56,958 nucleotides of DNA from an uncultured Pelagibacteraceae bacterium (GCA_902596515.1 CACJUF010000007.1:1-56958); one strand, 5' to 3'; positions 1-8,670 are shown, counted from the stretch's first letter. Translations and numbers: made by a program. Notes: generated by a model from the sequence alone, not told the origin.

Positions 1-120
1 AAATCTATTAAAAAAATAGATAAATTTCTTAATCAATACAATAAGGATGATAAAAGTTTTTTTAATAAAGTTACTCTAAGAAATTTTATAAAGGAATTCT
101 TCCAAGTCTATTCAGGGTAG
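1..120 (+). CDS. 3' end of an unidentified gene (partial)
   Basis: Frame 1 is open from the first base of the window to a TAG at 118-120, giving 39 C-terminal residues that start KSIKKIDKFL and end FQVYSG. The fragment is rich in Lys, Phe and Asn and has no motif I recognise. It runs convergently into the 3' end of fumC and overlaps it by about 13 bp, a normal arrangement in such a compact genome. A chance open frame is possible, since only 40 codons are visible; the gene body lies outside the window. No function is proposed. Confidence 0.45.
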   Translation, partial: KSIKKIDKFLNQYNKDDKSFFNKVTLRNFIKEFFQVYSG

Positions 121-1496
121 ATCATTTTTTTTGGATCCACAATTTTATTATAATCTTTTTCACTTATAAGTTTAGATTTAAGTGCTTCATGTTTTAGAGT
201 TGTTTTATTTTTAAGAGCTAACTTAGCGATTTTAGCTGAGTTATCATAACCAATATGTGGCGTAAGCGCCGTGACTAACATTAAAGAATTATCCAAATAT
301 TCTTTAATTTTAGTCTCATCAGCTTTTAATCCCTTTATACAATAAAGTGAAAAATTTTTTATACTGTCAGATAAAAGATTGATAGATTGTAAAATGTTAT
401 GTGCAATTAAAGGCTTAAATACATTTAACTCAAAATGTCCATGTGATCCTGCCATTGTTATTCCGTTATGGTTACCTATTACCTTTACACACACCATAGT
501 GACAGCCTCTGATTGTGTAGGGTTTACCTTTCCTGGCATAATTGATGAACCCGGTTCATTTGCCGGCAATATTAACTCTCCATAACCCGCTCTTGGGCCA
601 GAACCAAGAAATCTGATATCATTAGCTATTTTCATCAAGCTAACTGCAGTAGTATTTAAAGCACCTGAAAAATTTACGATTTCATCATGTGCAGCGAGAG
701 CTGCAAATTTATTTCTTGTTGGTTTGAACGGAAGTTTTGTGATTTTTTTAATCTCATTAATTATTTTTTTATCAAAATTTTTTTTACTATTTATTCCAGT
801 TCCTACAGCAGTTCCCCCTTGGGCAAGGGAATAAATTTCATTTAAAGCTAAACTAATTCTATTAATACAGTCTTTAATTTGAGAATGATAACCTGAAAAT
901 TCTTGTCCTAAAGAAAGAGGCGTAGCATCCTGCAAATGGGTTCTACCCACTTTTATTATGTTTTGAAATTTTGAAATTTTTTTTTTAAGTTCCTGATCTA
1001 GTAATTTAAGAGATGGCAATAATTTATTTTTTGTTTCAATTGCTATAGCGATATGCATTGCAGTTGGAAAAACATCATTAGTAGATTGAGATTTATTCAC
1101 ATGATCATTTGGATGAACAGGTTTCTTTGAGCCTTTTTTTCCTCCCAATTTTTCTATAGCTCTATTAGCAATAACCTCATTTACATTCATATTAGTCTGT
1201 GTACCAGACCCAGTTTGCCAAACCTTTAGTGGAAAGTGTTCATCAAGTTTGCCTGTGATTACCTCATTTGAGGCTGCAATTATCGCATTTGAAATCTTTT
1301 GAGGAAGTTGTTTTTCTTTTAAATGTACTACTGCAGCTGCTTTTTTTATCATTGCTATAGATTTAATTAAAATTGGTCGAACTAAAAAATCTCCAATATC
1401 AAAATATTTTTTTGATCTTTGTGTAGAAGCACCCCAATACTTATCATTAGGAACATTTATTGATCCAATGCTGTCAAATTCTTTTCGAAATTTCAT
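108..1496 (-). CDS. fumC: Class II fumarate hydratase (fumarase C)
   Basis: Catalyses the reversible hydration of fumarate to L-malate in the TCA cycle, in the cytoplasm, as an iron-independent homotetramer. The 462 residues match the usual class II length. Visible family motifs are GSGTQTNMNVNE (about residues 96-107), the catalytic histidine stretch GRTHLQDATP (184-193, His188) and the superfamily signature GSSIMPGKVN (316-325), whose loop serine is the catalytic base. The late fumarase motif GSHGHFELNVFKP is also present, which separates it from aspartase and argininosuccinate lyase. The ATG at 1496 gives the normal N-terminus (FRKEFDSIGSINVP, then YWGASTQRS). It is transcribed divergently from the MazG-like gene across a 53-bp gap. 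Confidence 0.97.
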   Translation of the reverse strand: MKFRKEFDSIGSINVPNDKYWGASTQRSKKYFDIGDFLVRPILIKSIAMIKKAAAVVHLKEKQLPQKISNAIIAASNEVITGKLDEHFPLKVWQTGSGTQTNMNVNEVIANRAIEKLGGKKGSKKPVHPNDHVNKSQSTNDVFPTAMHIAIAIETKNKLLPSLKLLDQELKKKISKFQNIIKVGRTHLQDATPLSLGQEFSGYHSQIKDCINRISLALNEIYSLAQGGTAVGTGINSKKNFDKKIINEIKKITKLPFKPTRNKFAALAAHDEIVNFSGALNTTAVSLMKIANDIRFLGSGPRAGYGELILPANEPGSSIMPGKVNPTQSEAVTMVCVKVIGNHNGITMAGSHGHFELNVFKPLIAHNILQSINLLSDSIKNFSLYCIKGLKADETKIKEYLDNSLMLVTALTPHIGYDNSAKIAKLALKNKTTLKHEALKSKLISEKDYNKIVDPKKMIYPE

Positions 1497-1540
1497 TGAT
1501 ACTTTACTGACATTTATATATTAAAAAATAGACAACTAAT

Positions 1541-1545
1541 AGGAG
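1541..1545 (+). promoter_or_regulatory. Ribosome binding site of the MazG-like gene
   Basis: AGGAG lies 4 nt before the ATG at 1550. A -10-like TATATT at 1517-1522 lies about 27 nt before the start, giving a short leader. This is one of the few clear Shine-Dalgarno sites in the window, and it supports the start codon chosen. Confidence 0.6.
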
Positions 1546-1549
1546 CAAA

Positions 1550-1921
1550 ATGACAAATTTTGAGAAAGTAGGCTTTTTTATGAAAACTTTTGGCCAAGAC
1601 GTTAAACAGAGTTCATCATTTAGTAGTGATAAGATCAACGCATTAAGAGTAAGTCTTATTAAGGAAGAACTTGATGAATTAATAGAAGCTATGAATAAAA
1701 AAGATTTAGTTGAAGTAGCTGATGCACTAACAGATATTCTCTATGTAACATATGGTGCAGGACATGCATTTGGTATAAATCTCGATGATTGTTTTGAAGA
1801 AGTTCAAAATTCAAATATGAGTAAATTAGATAATGATGGCAAACCTATTTATAATGATAAGGGTAAAGTTATGAAAGGTCCTAATTATTTTAAACCAGAT
1901 TTAAGTAAATTTATAAAATAG
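1550..1921 (+). CDS. MazG-like / PRA-PH superfamily nucleotide pyrophosphohydrolase
   Basis: A 123-residue all-alpha NTP pyrophosphatase-like protein. The EExxE-type metal site is visible as KEELDELIEA (about residues 38-47), followed by the second acidic motif in EVADALTDILYVTYG (about 55-69). This is the pattern of the MazG/HisE/dUTPase-2 all-alpha superfamily, whose members remove pyrophosphate from (deoxy)nucleoside triphosphates using Mg2+. The C-terminal half (FEEVQNSNMSK, then GPNYFKPDLSKF) is typical of small stand-alone family members also found in phages. A likely role is nucleotide-pool sanitation; the substrate cannot be read from sequence. It has its own RBS and is divergent from fumC. 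Confidence 0.8.
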   Translation: MTNFEKVGFFMKTFGQDVKQSSSFSSDKINALRVSLIKEELDELIEAMNKKDLVEVADALTDILYVTYGAGHAFGINLDDCFEEVQNSNMSKLDNDGKPIYNDKGKVMKGPNYFKPDLSKFIK

Positions 1922-1952
1922 TTTAAGGTGCGTTTTGCTGTGGATGTCCTAG
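1922..1952 (-). repeat. Degenerate copy of the ssrA 3' end (possible old attachment site)
   Basis: The plus-strand stretch TTTAAGGTGCGTTTTGCTG (1922-1940) resembles the stretch at the 3' border of ssrA, TTTAAAGGGGCGTTCTGTTG (3514-3533). With one gap, about 17 of the first 20 positions agree, and similarity fades further on. The two copies are in the same orientation and bracket the single sulfatase-like gene at 2051-3496. tmRNA genes are common integration sites for mobile islands, so this could be a decayed left attachment half. The match is short and no integrase gene is present. Confidence 0.3.
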
Positions 1953-2038
1953 ATTTTTACTACTATTCCTAATTTAATTGAATTGAAAAACCATTTATTA
2001 TTTAAGAAAAGTAATCAGATCGCCAATTAGTAAAATGA

Positions 2039-2044
2039 TATAAT
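2039..2044 (+). promoter_or_regulatory. TATAAT -10 box immediately before a start codon
   Basis: A perfect TATAAT ends 6 nt before the ATG at 2051, so the predicted transcription start falls on or next to the start codon. I see no convincing -35 and no ribosome binding site. This suggests a leaderless transcript. The same geometry recurs at ilvB and at the DadA-like gene. Confidence 0.4.
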
Positions 2045-2050
2045 TATATT

Positions 2051-3496
2051 ATGAAATTAAATTTAAAATACTATTTTTTAAGAGTTTTTTTAATAAATAT
2101 ATTAGCTTTAGTTTATTTATCGGACACTTATTCCTTCGATTTTGGCTTTATCTCTATTCAATCTTTAATTTATTCAATTCATATATATTTATTATATTTT
2201 TTTATTTTTTTTGAGACAGTTTCAGCTTTCATAAGTCAGTACGGACTTGATTTTCATTCTTATAAATTAATTTTTAATAATTCTTTTAGTTTAAATTATG
2301 ATTACGTTGGGTATGTTTTATACGAAAATATAAGTATTATTTATTATTTGGTCTTTACTACATTAATAATTTACTATCTTGAGAAAAAAAAATATAAGAT
2401 TAATTTTAAATTTAAATCATTTACTATTATTCAAAAATTTTATCTATTATCCTTCATTATTGCATTTATTTTTTCATATATAAATCCATCACTTTCTCAT
2501 CATAGTTTAATTGAAAGAATAAAAGGTGTGACTAATATGTGGACGGATTTTGAAAGAAATTATTCCTACGATGTAAAATATTACAATCAAATGGTAAAAA
2601 ACAATTTCTTTAGAAATGAGAATTGGTTTAATGCATTAAAATATACGTTTATTTACTCTGGTAGTTCTCCCGCAGGTTCAAAAAAACTTGAGAATATAGA
2701 AAAACATAATTATTTTGGGAATTTTGAAAAATTTATTAATCAAAAAAAATTCAATAATATTTATGTGATAATAAACGAATCTTACCCAAATTTTAGAAAT
2801 CAAAAGCTTAAAAATAATTTATTCCAAAAAATTGTTTTAAATAATGAGAGTTTAAATATTAAAAAATTCAAAAAAAAATGGAATAGATCTGTAACAACCC
2901 AGGGTTCAGAGATGGAATTCTTTTGTGATAAAGAGGTCGATTTTGATGAATTTAAAGATACAGACCTTAATATTTTTTTGGAAAAAAATAATTGTTGGAT
3001 AAATAACATTAAAGATAAAAATTTTATTTATATACATAGTTATAAAGAGTCGTTTTTTAATAGGTCGAGATATAAAACTTTTTTTGATAAATCATATTTT
3101 AGCGAAGATTTAAAAAAATTTAGTTTAAGTGAGTGTATTCAAAAATTTAGTGGGATTTGTGATCATGATATTTTGGATAATATGGATATGTTACTCAATA
3201 AAAAAGATAACAATTTTGTGATTTTTTTGACAGTTAATAATCATATCCCGCTAGAACCAGTTATGGATAAACAATATATAAATTGTGAAAAAAATTTTCC
3301 TTTAAATTTAAGTAAACAGTTTTGTACAATTTATAACAACCAGATGTTTTTTAACGAGAGTATTTCTAATTTTCTTCTAAGAATGAAAAAAAATGATCTT
3401 TTTGTTTTATTTTCTGATACACCCCCAATGTTTTCTGGAAAAAGAAGAATCCATTTTGAGGATACGGTCGATGTATACTTTATTTCAAAAATTTAA
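2051..3496 (+). CDS. Membrane-anchored sulfatase-like / phosphoglycerol transferase-like protein
   Basis: 481 residues. The N-terminal ~155 residues carry about four or five hydrophobic segments. The remaining ~300 residues look like a periplasmic alkaline-phosphatase-superfamily domain. Supporting motifs are NNIYVIINESYPNF (strand 1 with acidic metal ligand), SVTTQGSEMEFFCD (nucleophile region), FIYIHSYKESFFNR, the FLTVNNHIPL block and the late LFSDTPPMF, equivalent to the GDHxPP motif. This is the layout of LtaS/OpgB/EptA-like enzymes that move phospho-alcohol groups onto envelope glycans. The His of the GDH motif appears replaced (SDT), so catalytic competence is uncertain. The gene is very AT-rich and lies alone between two ssrA-like segments, consistent with acquisition. 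Confidence 0.6.
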   Translation: MKLNLKYYFLRVFLINILALVYLSDTYSFDFGFISIQSLIYSIHIYLLYFFIFFETVSAFISQYGLDFHSYKLIFNNSFSLNYDYVGYVLYENISIIYYLVFTTLIIYYLEKKKYKINFKFKSFTIIQKFYLLSFIIAFIFSYINPSLSHHSLIERIKGVTNMWTDFERNYSYDVKYYNQMVKNNFFRNENWFNALKYTFIYSGSSPAGSKKLENIEKHNYFGNFEKFINQKKFNNIYVIINESYPNFRNQKLKNNLFQKIVLNNESLNIKKFKKKWNRSVTTQGSEMEFFCDKEVDFDEFKDTDLNIFLEKNNCWINNIKDKNFIYIHSYKESFFNRSRYKTFFDKSYFSEDLKKFSLSECIQKFSGICDHDILDNMDMLLNKKDNNFVIFLTVNNHIPLEPVMDKQYINCEKNFPLNLSKQFCTIYNNQMFFNESISNFLLRMKKNDLFVLFSDTPPMFSGKRRIHFEDTVDVYFISKI

Positions 3497-3519
3497 TTTA
3501 TTTTTATAGATAATTTAAA

Positions 3520-3779
3520 GGGGCGTTCTGTTGCCAGGTGCCCCGAACCCCGTTTGCCTAATTAACAAAGTTAATTAAGCAGCAAGTGCGTAACTTTCGT
3601 TAGCAATTATAAATTAGCCCTTTACGGAGGAACAATTCCGAACGAAAGAATAGCCTTTAGTCACTCGTCGAATCTAGTTCACCCCCATAAGTTGTAAATG
3701 GTGGAGGTGGTGGGTACTGCCCCCACGTCCGCAATGGTTATTACGAAATTCGTTTATCGTCATAGTTGGAAATCCAACT
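3520..3779 (-). ncRNA. ssrA: tmRNA, circularly permuted alphaproteobacterial (two-piece) form
   Basis: Rescues stalled ribosomes and tags the incomplete proteins. On the minus strand the acceptor piece comes first (about 3779-3699). It starts with an AGTTGG/CCAACT hairpin and has a T arm (GTGGG 3726-3722 paired with CCCAC 3714-3710) and the 3' strand CACCTCC-A-CCA ending at 3699. A 12-nt intervening loop (3698-3687) separates it from the coding piece, which begins GGGGGTG (3686-3680) and pairs with CACCTCC through a G3-U wobble, the alanine identity element. The conserved GATTCGACG follows. The tag reading frame is GCT at 3604 to TAA at 3575, encoding ANESYALAA. The 3' end folds as an interleaved pseudoknot (GTTC/GAAC with GGGGC/GCCCC). 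Ends are approximate. Confidence 0.93.
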
Positions 3780-3784
3780 TTATT

Positions 3785-3812
3785 AATATAAAAGGAATTT
3801 CAAGAGATTCAA
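3785..3812 (-). promoter_or_regulatory. Predicted ssrA promoter
   Basis: On the minus strand, TTGAAT (3812-3807) and TATATT (3790-3785) are separated by 16 nt. The predicted start falls near 3778-3779, exactly where the first hairpin of the acceptor piece begins. The box lies just upstream of the thyX start codon on the other strand, so ssrA and thyX are divergent. Confidence 0.5.
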
Positions 3813-3820
3813 TAACATTC

Positions 3821-4768
3821 ATGAAATTAACTAAAGAACAACAAGAAGATATAAAAAATCAACAATCTCAAAGTAATTCAACTAAAAGAGTAACTTCACC
3901 CGAGTTAGAAAAAATTCTTTATGAAGCATTACCAGCTCTTGATCATGGCTTTGTGCGAGTTGTTGATTACATGGGAGATGACACTTCAATTGTTCAATCA
4001 GCTAGAGTTTCTTATGGCAAAGGTACCAAACAAGTTTCTACTGATGCAGGGTTAATAAAATACTTAATGCGTCATTGGCATAGCACTCCATTTGAGATGT
4101 GTGAAATTAAATATCATATTAAACTGCCAATTTTTATTGCTCGTCAATGGATTAGACATAGGACTGCGAATGTAAATGAATATTCTGCAAGATATTCAAT
4201 TTTAGATAAAGAATTTTATTTGCCATCGAAAGAAAATCTTGCAGCTCAATCAACATCTAATAGACAAGGTAGAGGAGATGTTCTTGAGGGAGAACAAGCA
4301 AATGAAGTTTTGAATCTTTTAAAGAATGATGCAGAGAGAACATATGTAAATTATGAAATGATGCTCAATGAGAGATATGATGGATCTACTATTGATGAAA
4401 ATAAAAAAGGGTTGGCGAGAGAGCTTGCAAGGATGAATTTGACATTAAATACTTATACCCAATGGTACTGGAAAACAGATTTATTAAATCTTATGAATTT
4501 CTTAAGATTAAGAGCGGATCATCACGCTCAATATGAGATTAGAGTTTATGCAGATATAATGTTGGATACACTCAAAAAATGGGTGCCAATAACTTATGAG
4601 GCTTTTATGGATTATAGAGTTGGAGGAACAGAAGTTTCAGCAAAAGGAAAAATTATTATTAAAAAACTTATTAAGGGTGAAAAAATTTCTATGGACGAGT
4701 CTGGTTTGTCTAAAAGAGAATGGAATGAACTGATGGATGCTTTTAATCTTAAAGATAAAATAATTTAA
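3821..4768 (+). CDS. thyX: Flavin-dependent thymidylate synthase
   Basis: Makes dTMP from dUMP with methylene-tetrahydrofolate, FAD and NADPH; it substitutes for ThyA. The ThyX signature RHRxxxxNExSxRY is intact as [14 protein letters not shown] (about residues 112-125 of this model). It is followed by LxxE/EFYLP-type segments and by the [17 protein letters not shown] and [19 protein letters not shown] blocks near the C-terminus. I start at the ATG at 3821 ([10 protein letters not shown]; 315 residues). The frame stays open upstream to 3698, but that stretch lies in the ssrA acceptor piece and reads as non-protein sequence. The N-terminal ~35 residues are polar and probably flexible. Confidence 0.96.
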   Translation: MKLTKEQQEDIKNQQSQSNSTKRVTSPELEKILYEALPALDHGFVRVVDYMGDDTSIVQSARVSYGKGTKQVSTDAGLIKYLMRHWHSTPFEMCEIKYHIKLPIFIARQWIRHRTANVNEYSARYSILDKEFYLPSKENLAAQSTSNRQGRGDVLEGEQANEVLNLLKNDAERTYVNYEMMLNERYDGSTIDENKKGLARELARMNLTLNTYTQWYWKTDLLNLMNFLRLRADHHAQYEIRVYADIMLDTLKKWVPITYEAFMDYRVGGTEVSAKGKIIIKKLIKGEKISMDESGLSKREWNELMDAFNLKDKII

Positions 4769-4797
4769 GAAAATTAATATTTCCTTTTAATATTTTC

Positions 4798-6690
4798 ATG
4801 AAATTAACCTACAGACCAGAAATTGATGCTCTAAGAGCCATCGCTGTTGTAGGTGTTTTAATTTATCATGCCAAAGTTCACTTTTTCAATTCTTTATTAT
4901 TTCAGGGTGGTTACTATGGTGTAGATATTTTTTTTATAATATCAGGTTATTTAATTACTGGAATCATTATCAAGGAAACAGACGAAAATTTAAAATTTTC
5001 CTTTCAAAACTTTTATTTAAGAAGAGCTCGCAGAATTCTGCCTGCCTTATTATTTGCAATAATTATTTCTTTACCTTTAGCCTGGTATTCGCTTATGCCT
5101 TACTCATTTGTAGAATATTCAAAATCAATAATATACACTATTAGTTTTTTATCAAATTTCTTCTTTTACATAACTGGTCTGGAGTATGGAGCTGTTAGTG
5201 GATTATTAAAACCTTTGTTACATACATGGTCACTCTCAGTCGAGGAACAATTTTATATTTTTTTTCCTATAGTTTTAATTTTTCTTATAAAATTTTTTAA
5301 AAAAGAGATATTTAATCCAATTTTAATTATTACTTTTGCAAGTTTAATATTTGCACAATACTTTTATGTAATAAATCAAAATTTAAATTTTTATTTCTTA
5401 CCAAGTAGAGTTTGGGAATTATTATTTGGTTCTTTAATTTTCATTTATCAAAAAAATAAAACAATAGAAATTAGCAATATATTAAGTGACATATTATGTG
5501 TTTTGGGATTAATTTTTATTTTAATTTCATTCAATATTTTTTATGAAATTAACCCTAGCCCTAGTATTAAAACATTGATTCCCATAATAGGAACTGCACT
5601 AATAATTTTGTTTGCAAAGAAAGAAGCTGTAATTACTAAGCTACTATCAAATAAATCTATTACAAGTATCGGTTTAATTTCATATTCATTATATTTATTT
5701 CATTATCCCATTTTTGCATTTGTGAGGAGTAATAGATTAGCACAGGGTATTTTCGAATATTCAATCGTTGCAATTATAATTTTAGGTTTATCAATTTTTT
5801 CATACTATTTTATTGAAAAACCTTTTAGAGATAAAAAAAAAGTTTCAAATCACTTATTTTTAAGAATTATTTTTACTGCTATTTCAATTATTTTGGTATT
5901 AGCAATCGTAATAATTAAAAATGATGGTTTTCAAAAAAGATTTCCTTCAACGAAAAATTTTAGCACTGATTATCAAAAGTATTTAAAAGAAAGCAGGGAA
6001 TTAAAATATGAACTAGGAAATCCAAAGTTTAAGTATGAAAATAAAAAAAATATTTTAGTTGTTGGAAATTCTCACGGTAGAGATACTTTTAATGCTTTAT
6101 ATTTAAATAAAAGTTTATTCGATAAATTTGAATTTTCAATCTTAGATACTCAAATCAATTGTTTAGAAGATGTCTTCAAAGAATTCTTGTTATGTGATCG
6201 AAAAATGAGTAATCTTGAAAAAAAACTACTTTTTGAATCCGAGATTATATTAATTAGCACTTCATTTAGACCTATAGATTTAAACAAGTTAGAAACAATT
6301 ATTGACAATCTTAAAAAGAAAAAAAAAAGAGTTATATTATTTAGTCAAAAACCTGGATTTTATTTTGAGAATTATTTAACTTTAGTTGACGAATTTTTCT
6401 TGGAATTTAAAAAACTTCCAGACCAAGAAGAAAAGAAAAGTTTAGAAAAAAAATATTTTCTAACAATGTCAGACAAATTTAATGAAACTAATTTGAGATT
6501 GAAACAAATTGCGGATAAAAAAAATATTATTCTATTCAAAAAAGAAAAATTATTTTGTGATGATTTAAATAAAAGGTGCGAATTTTTAACAAAAAATAAT
6601 AGGAAAATTTTTTACGACTCATATCATTACACGACTGAGGGTGCTAAGTATTTAGGAAAAAAAATTTTTCAATTAGACTGGTTAAAATAA
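4798..6690 (+). CDS. Acyltransferase-3 / SGNH-domain O-acetyltransferase (OafA-like)
   Basis: A 630-residue membrane enzyme that probably O-acetylates lipopolysaccharide, O-antigen or another surface glycan. The first ~370 residues form the multi-pass acyltransferase-3 domain. It begins YRPEIDALRAIAV, has the catalytic His in VLIYHAKVHF, an R-R cluster in FYLRRARRILPAL and the hallmark HTWSLSVEEQFYIFFP (about residues 142-157). The C-terminal part is a periplasmic SGNH hydrolase-like domain with the nucleophile Ser in VVGNSHGRDTF (about 420-430) and the D-x-x-H pair in DSYHYTTEGA (about 606-615). The AAATTAACC start follows thyX by 29 nt. It converges with mrp, overlapping by 22 bp. The acceptor glycan cannot be inferred. 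Confidence 0.88.
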   Translation: MKLTYRPEIDALRAIAVVGVLIYHAKVHFFNSLLFQGGYYGVDIFFIISGYLITGIIIKETDENLKFSFQNFYLRRARRILPALLFAIIISLPLAWYSLMPYSFVEYSKSIIYTISFLSNFFFYITGLEYGAVSGLLKPLLHTWSLSVEEQFYIFFPIVLIFLIKFFKKEIFNPILIITFASLIFAQYFYVINQNLNFYFLPSRVWELLFGSLIFIYQKNKTIEISNILSDILCVLGLIFILISFNIFYEINPSPSIKTLIPIIGTALIILFAKKEAVITKLLSNKSITSIGLISYSLYLFHYPIFAFVRSNRLAQGIFEYSIVAIIILGLSIFSYYFIEKPFRDKKKVSNHLFLRIIFTAISIILVLAIVIIKNDGFQKRFPSTKNFSTDYQKYLKESRELKYELGNPKFKYENKKNILVVGNSHGRDTFNALYLNKSLFDKFEFSILDTQINCLEDVFKEFLLCDRKMSNLEKKLLFESEIILISTSFRPIDLNKLETIIDNLKKKKKRVILFSQKPGFYFENYLTLVDEFFLEFKKLPDQEEKKSLEKKYFLTMSDKFNETNLRLKQIADKKNIILFKKEKLFCDDLNKRCEFLTKNNRKIFYDSYHYTTEGAKYLGKKIFQLDWLK

Positions 6691-7505
6691 TTTGATTTTA
6701 TTTTTTCAGCAAATTTAATATATATTTTTGATATTTCATGATCAGGATTTTCCTCTACTAGTGGTTTACCCAAGTCACTTGACTTTCCTACTTCAGGATT
6801 AATTGGAATTTCACCTAAAAATTCTTTTTTAAATTCGTCTGCAGTTTTTTTTACTCCTCCATCACCAAAAATATTGTATCTTTTTCCATCATCTCCGTTA
6901 AAGTAACTCATGTTATCAATAAGACCTAAAATCTTTACTCCAAGTTTATCAAACATTTTTATCCCTCTTTTTACATCTAATAAAGCCACCTCTTGAGGAG
7001 TAGAAATAATAATAGCTCCATCTATTTTTATTTCTTGTGAAAATGTTAATTGCGTATCTCCAGTTCCTGGTGGCATATCCACAATTATAAAATCTAAATT
7101 TTTCCAATTAACTTTTTGTGTGAAAGTTCTAATTGCACTTGTTACCATCGGTCCTCGCCAAATCATCGGTGTTTGTTGATCAGCTAAGAAACCTATAGAC
7201 ATACACTGAATATCGAATTTATTTATAGGTTCTAATTTTTCTCCATCACTTTTTGGTTTTTCATCAATTCCCAACATTTTAGGTATTGATGGACCATAAA
7301 TATCCGCATCTAATAAACCAACTTTACATCCAACTTTTTTTAAGGCCAAAGCTAAGTTTGTTGCAAAAGTAGATTTTCCAACACCTCCTTTTGCACTAGA
7401 AATTGCAATGGTAAACTTAGTTCCTCTAATTGGATTTTTGCTAGGCATTTTTCTACCCATTTTAGCTCTCATTGCGTCACTTAATTCTGGTTTTTCCTTT
7501 GGCAT
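6669..7505 (-). CDS. mrp: Mrp/ApbC (NBP35-type) P-loop ATPase
   Basis: A 278-residue MinD/NBP35-family ATPase, assigned in this family to iron-sulfur cluster carriage. Visible motifs are the deviant Walker A AKGGVGKST (residues 38-46), the switch I region LLDADIYGPSIPKMLG and Walker B IIVDMPPGTGDTQLT. It lacks the N-terminal MIP18/DUF59 domain of longer homologues. The CxxC that binds a bridging cluster in most family members is absent: the equivalent stretch reads NMSYFNGDDGKRYNIFGDGG (198-217), with no cysteine. Cys-less versions, to my recollection, occur in other alphaproteobacteria, so this may be lineage-wide. Divergent from hflK. Confidence 0.93.
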   Translation of the reverse strand: MPKEKPELSDAMRAKMGRKMPSKNPIRGTKFTIAISSAKGGVGKSTFATNLALALKKVGCKVGLLDADIYGPSIPKMLGIDEKPKSDGEKLEPINKFDIQCMSIGFLADQQTPMIWRGPMVTSAIRTFTQKVNWKNLDFIIVDMPPGTGDTQLTFSQEIKIDGAIIISTPQEVALLDVKRGIKMFDKLGVKILGLIDNMSYFNGDDGKRYNIFGDGGVKKTADEFKKEFLGEIPINPEVGKSSDLGKPLVEENPDHEISKIYIKFAEKIKSNYFNQSN

Positions 7506-7519
7506 AATAGGATCTTAAC

Positions 7520-7547
7520 TTGTTTTTCCTCATAAAGACATTATATA
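7520..7547 (+). promoter_or_regulatory. Predicted hflK promoter
   Basis: TTGTTT (7520-7525), a 16-nt spacer and TATATA (7542-7547). Only 9 nt separate the -10 box from the ATG at 7557, so the message would have almost no leader. I see no ribosome binding site. Confidence 0.4.
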
Positions 7548-7556
7548 GATTGCCGT

Positions 7557-8669
7557 ATGTCAGATGATTTTAGACGAGGAGGTGGAAGTCCTTGGGGAAC
7601 TCCCCCAGGTGGAAGCGGTGGAAGCGGCAATGGTTCTGGTCGAGGTCCAACTCCACCGGACATAGACAAAATTATAAGAGAATTCCAAGAGAAGATTAAA
7701 AAATTTTTACCAGGGGGTAGTTCCTCAGGCGGTAAGCAAGCAGTTTTAGTTTTAATTATTTTAGGGTTTGTTTGGTTAGCCAGTGGTCTTTATAGAGTTC
7801 TACCAGATGAACAAGGAGTAGTTTTAAGATTTGGTAAATTTGTAAAAACAACTCAGCCAGGATTAAATTATCATATTCCTTTTCCAGTAGAATCTGTACT
7901 TACTCCAAAAGTCACAAAAGTTAATAGAATTGATATTGGGTTTAGATCTGAAAGAGATAGTGGTTTTACATCCCAAGGTGGAGTGGCAGATGTTCCTCAA
8001 GAAAGTCTAATGTTAACTGGAGATGAAAATATTGTGAATATCGATTTCTCAGTTTTTTGGGTTATCAAAGATGCAGGAAACTTTTTATTTAAAATACAAG
8101 ATCCAGAGGGAACAGTTAAAGCAGCGGCAGAGACGGCAATGAGAGAGGTGATTGCTAGATCTGATATTCAACCTATTTTAACTGAAGGTAGATCAGTTAT
8201 AGAAACAGATACTCAAGAAATTATTCAAAAAATTTTAGATGAATACACTAGTGGTATTCAAATTACACAAGTTCAAACACAAAAAGCAGACCCACCTGAT
8301 CAGGTAATTGATGCGTTTAGAGATGTACAGGCTGCAAGAGCTGATATGGAAAGATCAAAGAACGAAGCTGAAGCTTATGCAAACGATGTTATCCCAAGAG
8401 CACGAGGGGAAGCAGAAAAAATTTTACAAGCAGCTGAAGCATATAAGAAAGAAGTTGTTGCAAAAGCTGAGGGTGAAGCCAGCAGGTTCTTAGCAATCTA
8501 TAACGAATATAAAAATGCTAAATCTGTAACTCAAGAAAGAATGTATTTAGAAACAATGGAAAAAGTTTTAGCTGATATTGATAAAGTAATTATTGAAAAA
8601 AATGCTGGTTCAGGTGTAGTACCTTACTTACCTTTACCTGAATTGCAAAAAAAGAAAGTAACAAATTAA
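7557..8669 (+). CDS. hflK: FtsH protease modulator HflK
   Basis: Subunit of the HflK-HflC membrane complex that cages the FtsH protease and tunes membrane-protein turnover. Of 370 residues, the first ~60 are Gly/Pro/Ser-rich and cytoplasmic (GGGSPWGTPPGG and similar), as in other HflK proteins. One transmembrane helix follows (AVLVLIILGFVWLASGLY, about 62-79), then the SPFH/band-7 domain starting PDEQGVVLRFGKFV. A long Ala/Glu-rich coiled coil (ARADMERSKNEAEAYA onward) and a short tail end the protein. Directly followed by hflC after 1 nt. A second small open frame at 8308-8493 is only an out-of-frame shadow. Confidence 0.96.
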   Translation: MSDDFRRGGGSPWGTPPGGSGGSGNGSGRGPTPPDIDKIIREFQEKIKKFLPGGSSSGGKQAVLVLIILGFVWLASGLYRVLPDEQGVVLRFGKFVKTTQPGLNYHIPFPVESVLTPKVTKVNRIDIGFRSERDSGFTSQGGVADVPQESLMLTGDENIVNIDFSVFWVIKDAGNFLFKIQDPEGTVKAAAETAMREVIARSDIQPILTEGRSVIETDTQEIIQKILDEYTSGIQITQVQTQKADPPDQVIDAFRDVQAARADMERSKNEAEAYANDVIPRARGEAEKILQAAEAYKKEVVAKAEGEASRFLAIYNEYKNAKSVTQERMYLETMEKVLADIDKVIIEKNAGSGVVPYLPLPELQKKKVTN

Positions 8670-8670
8670 T

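Noticed and set aside
379..585. Plus-strand open frame opposite fumC
   Set aside because: Antisense shadow of the conserved fumarase coding sequence; no RBS and no independent protein features.
3698..3820. Upstream extension of the thyX frame (41 extra residues starting MVEVVGTAP)
   Set aside because: This DNA is the acceptor piece and promoter of ssrA on the other strand; conserved ThyX sequence begins well after the ATG at 3821.
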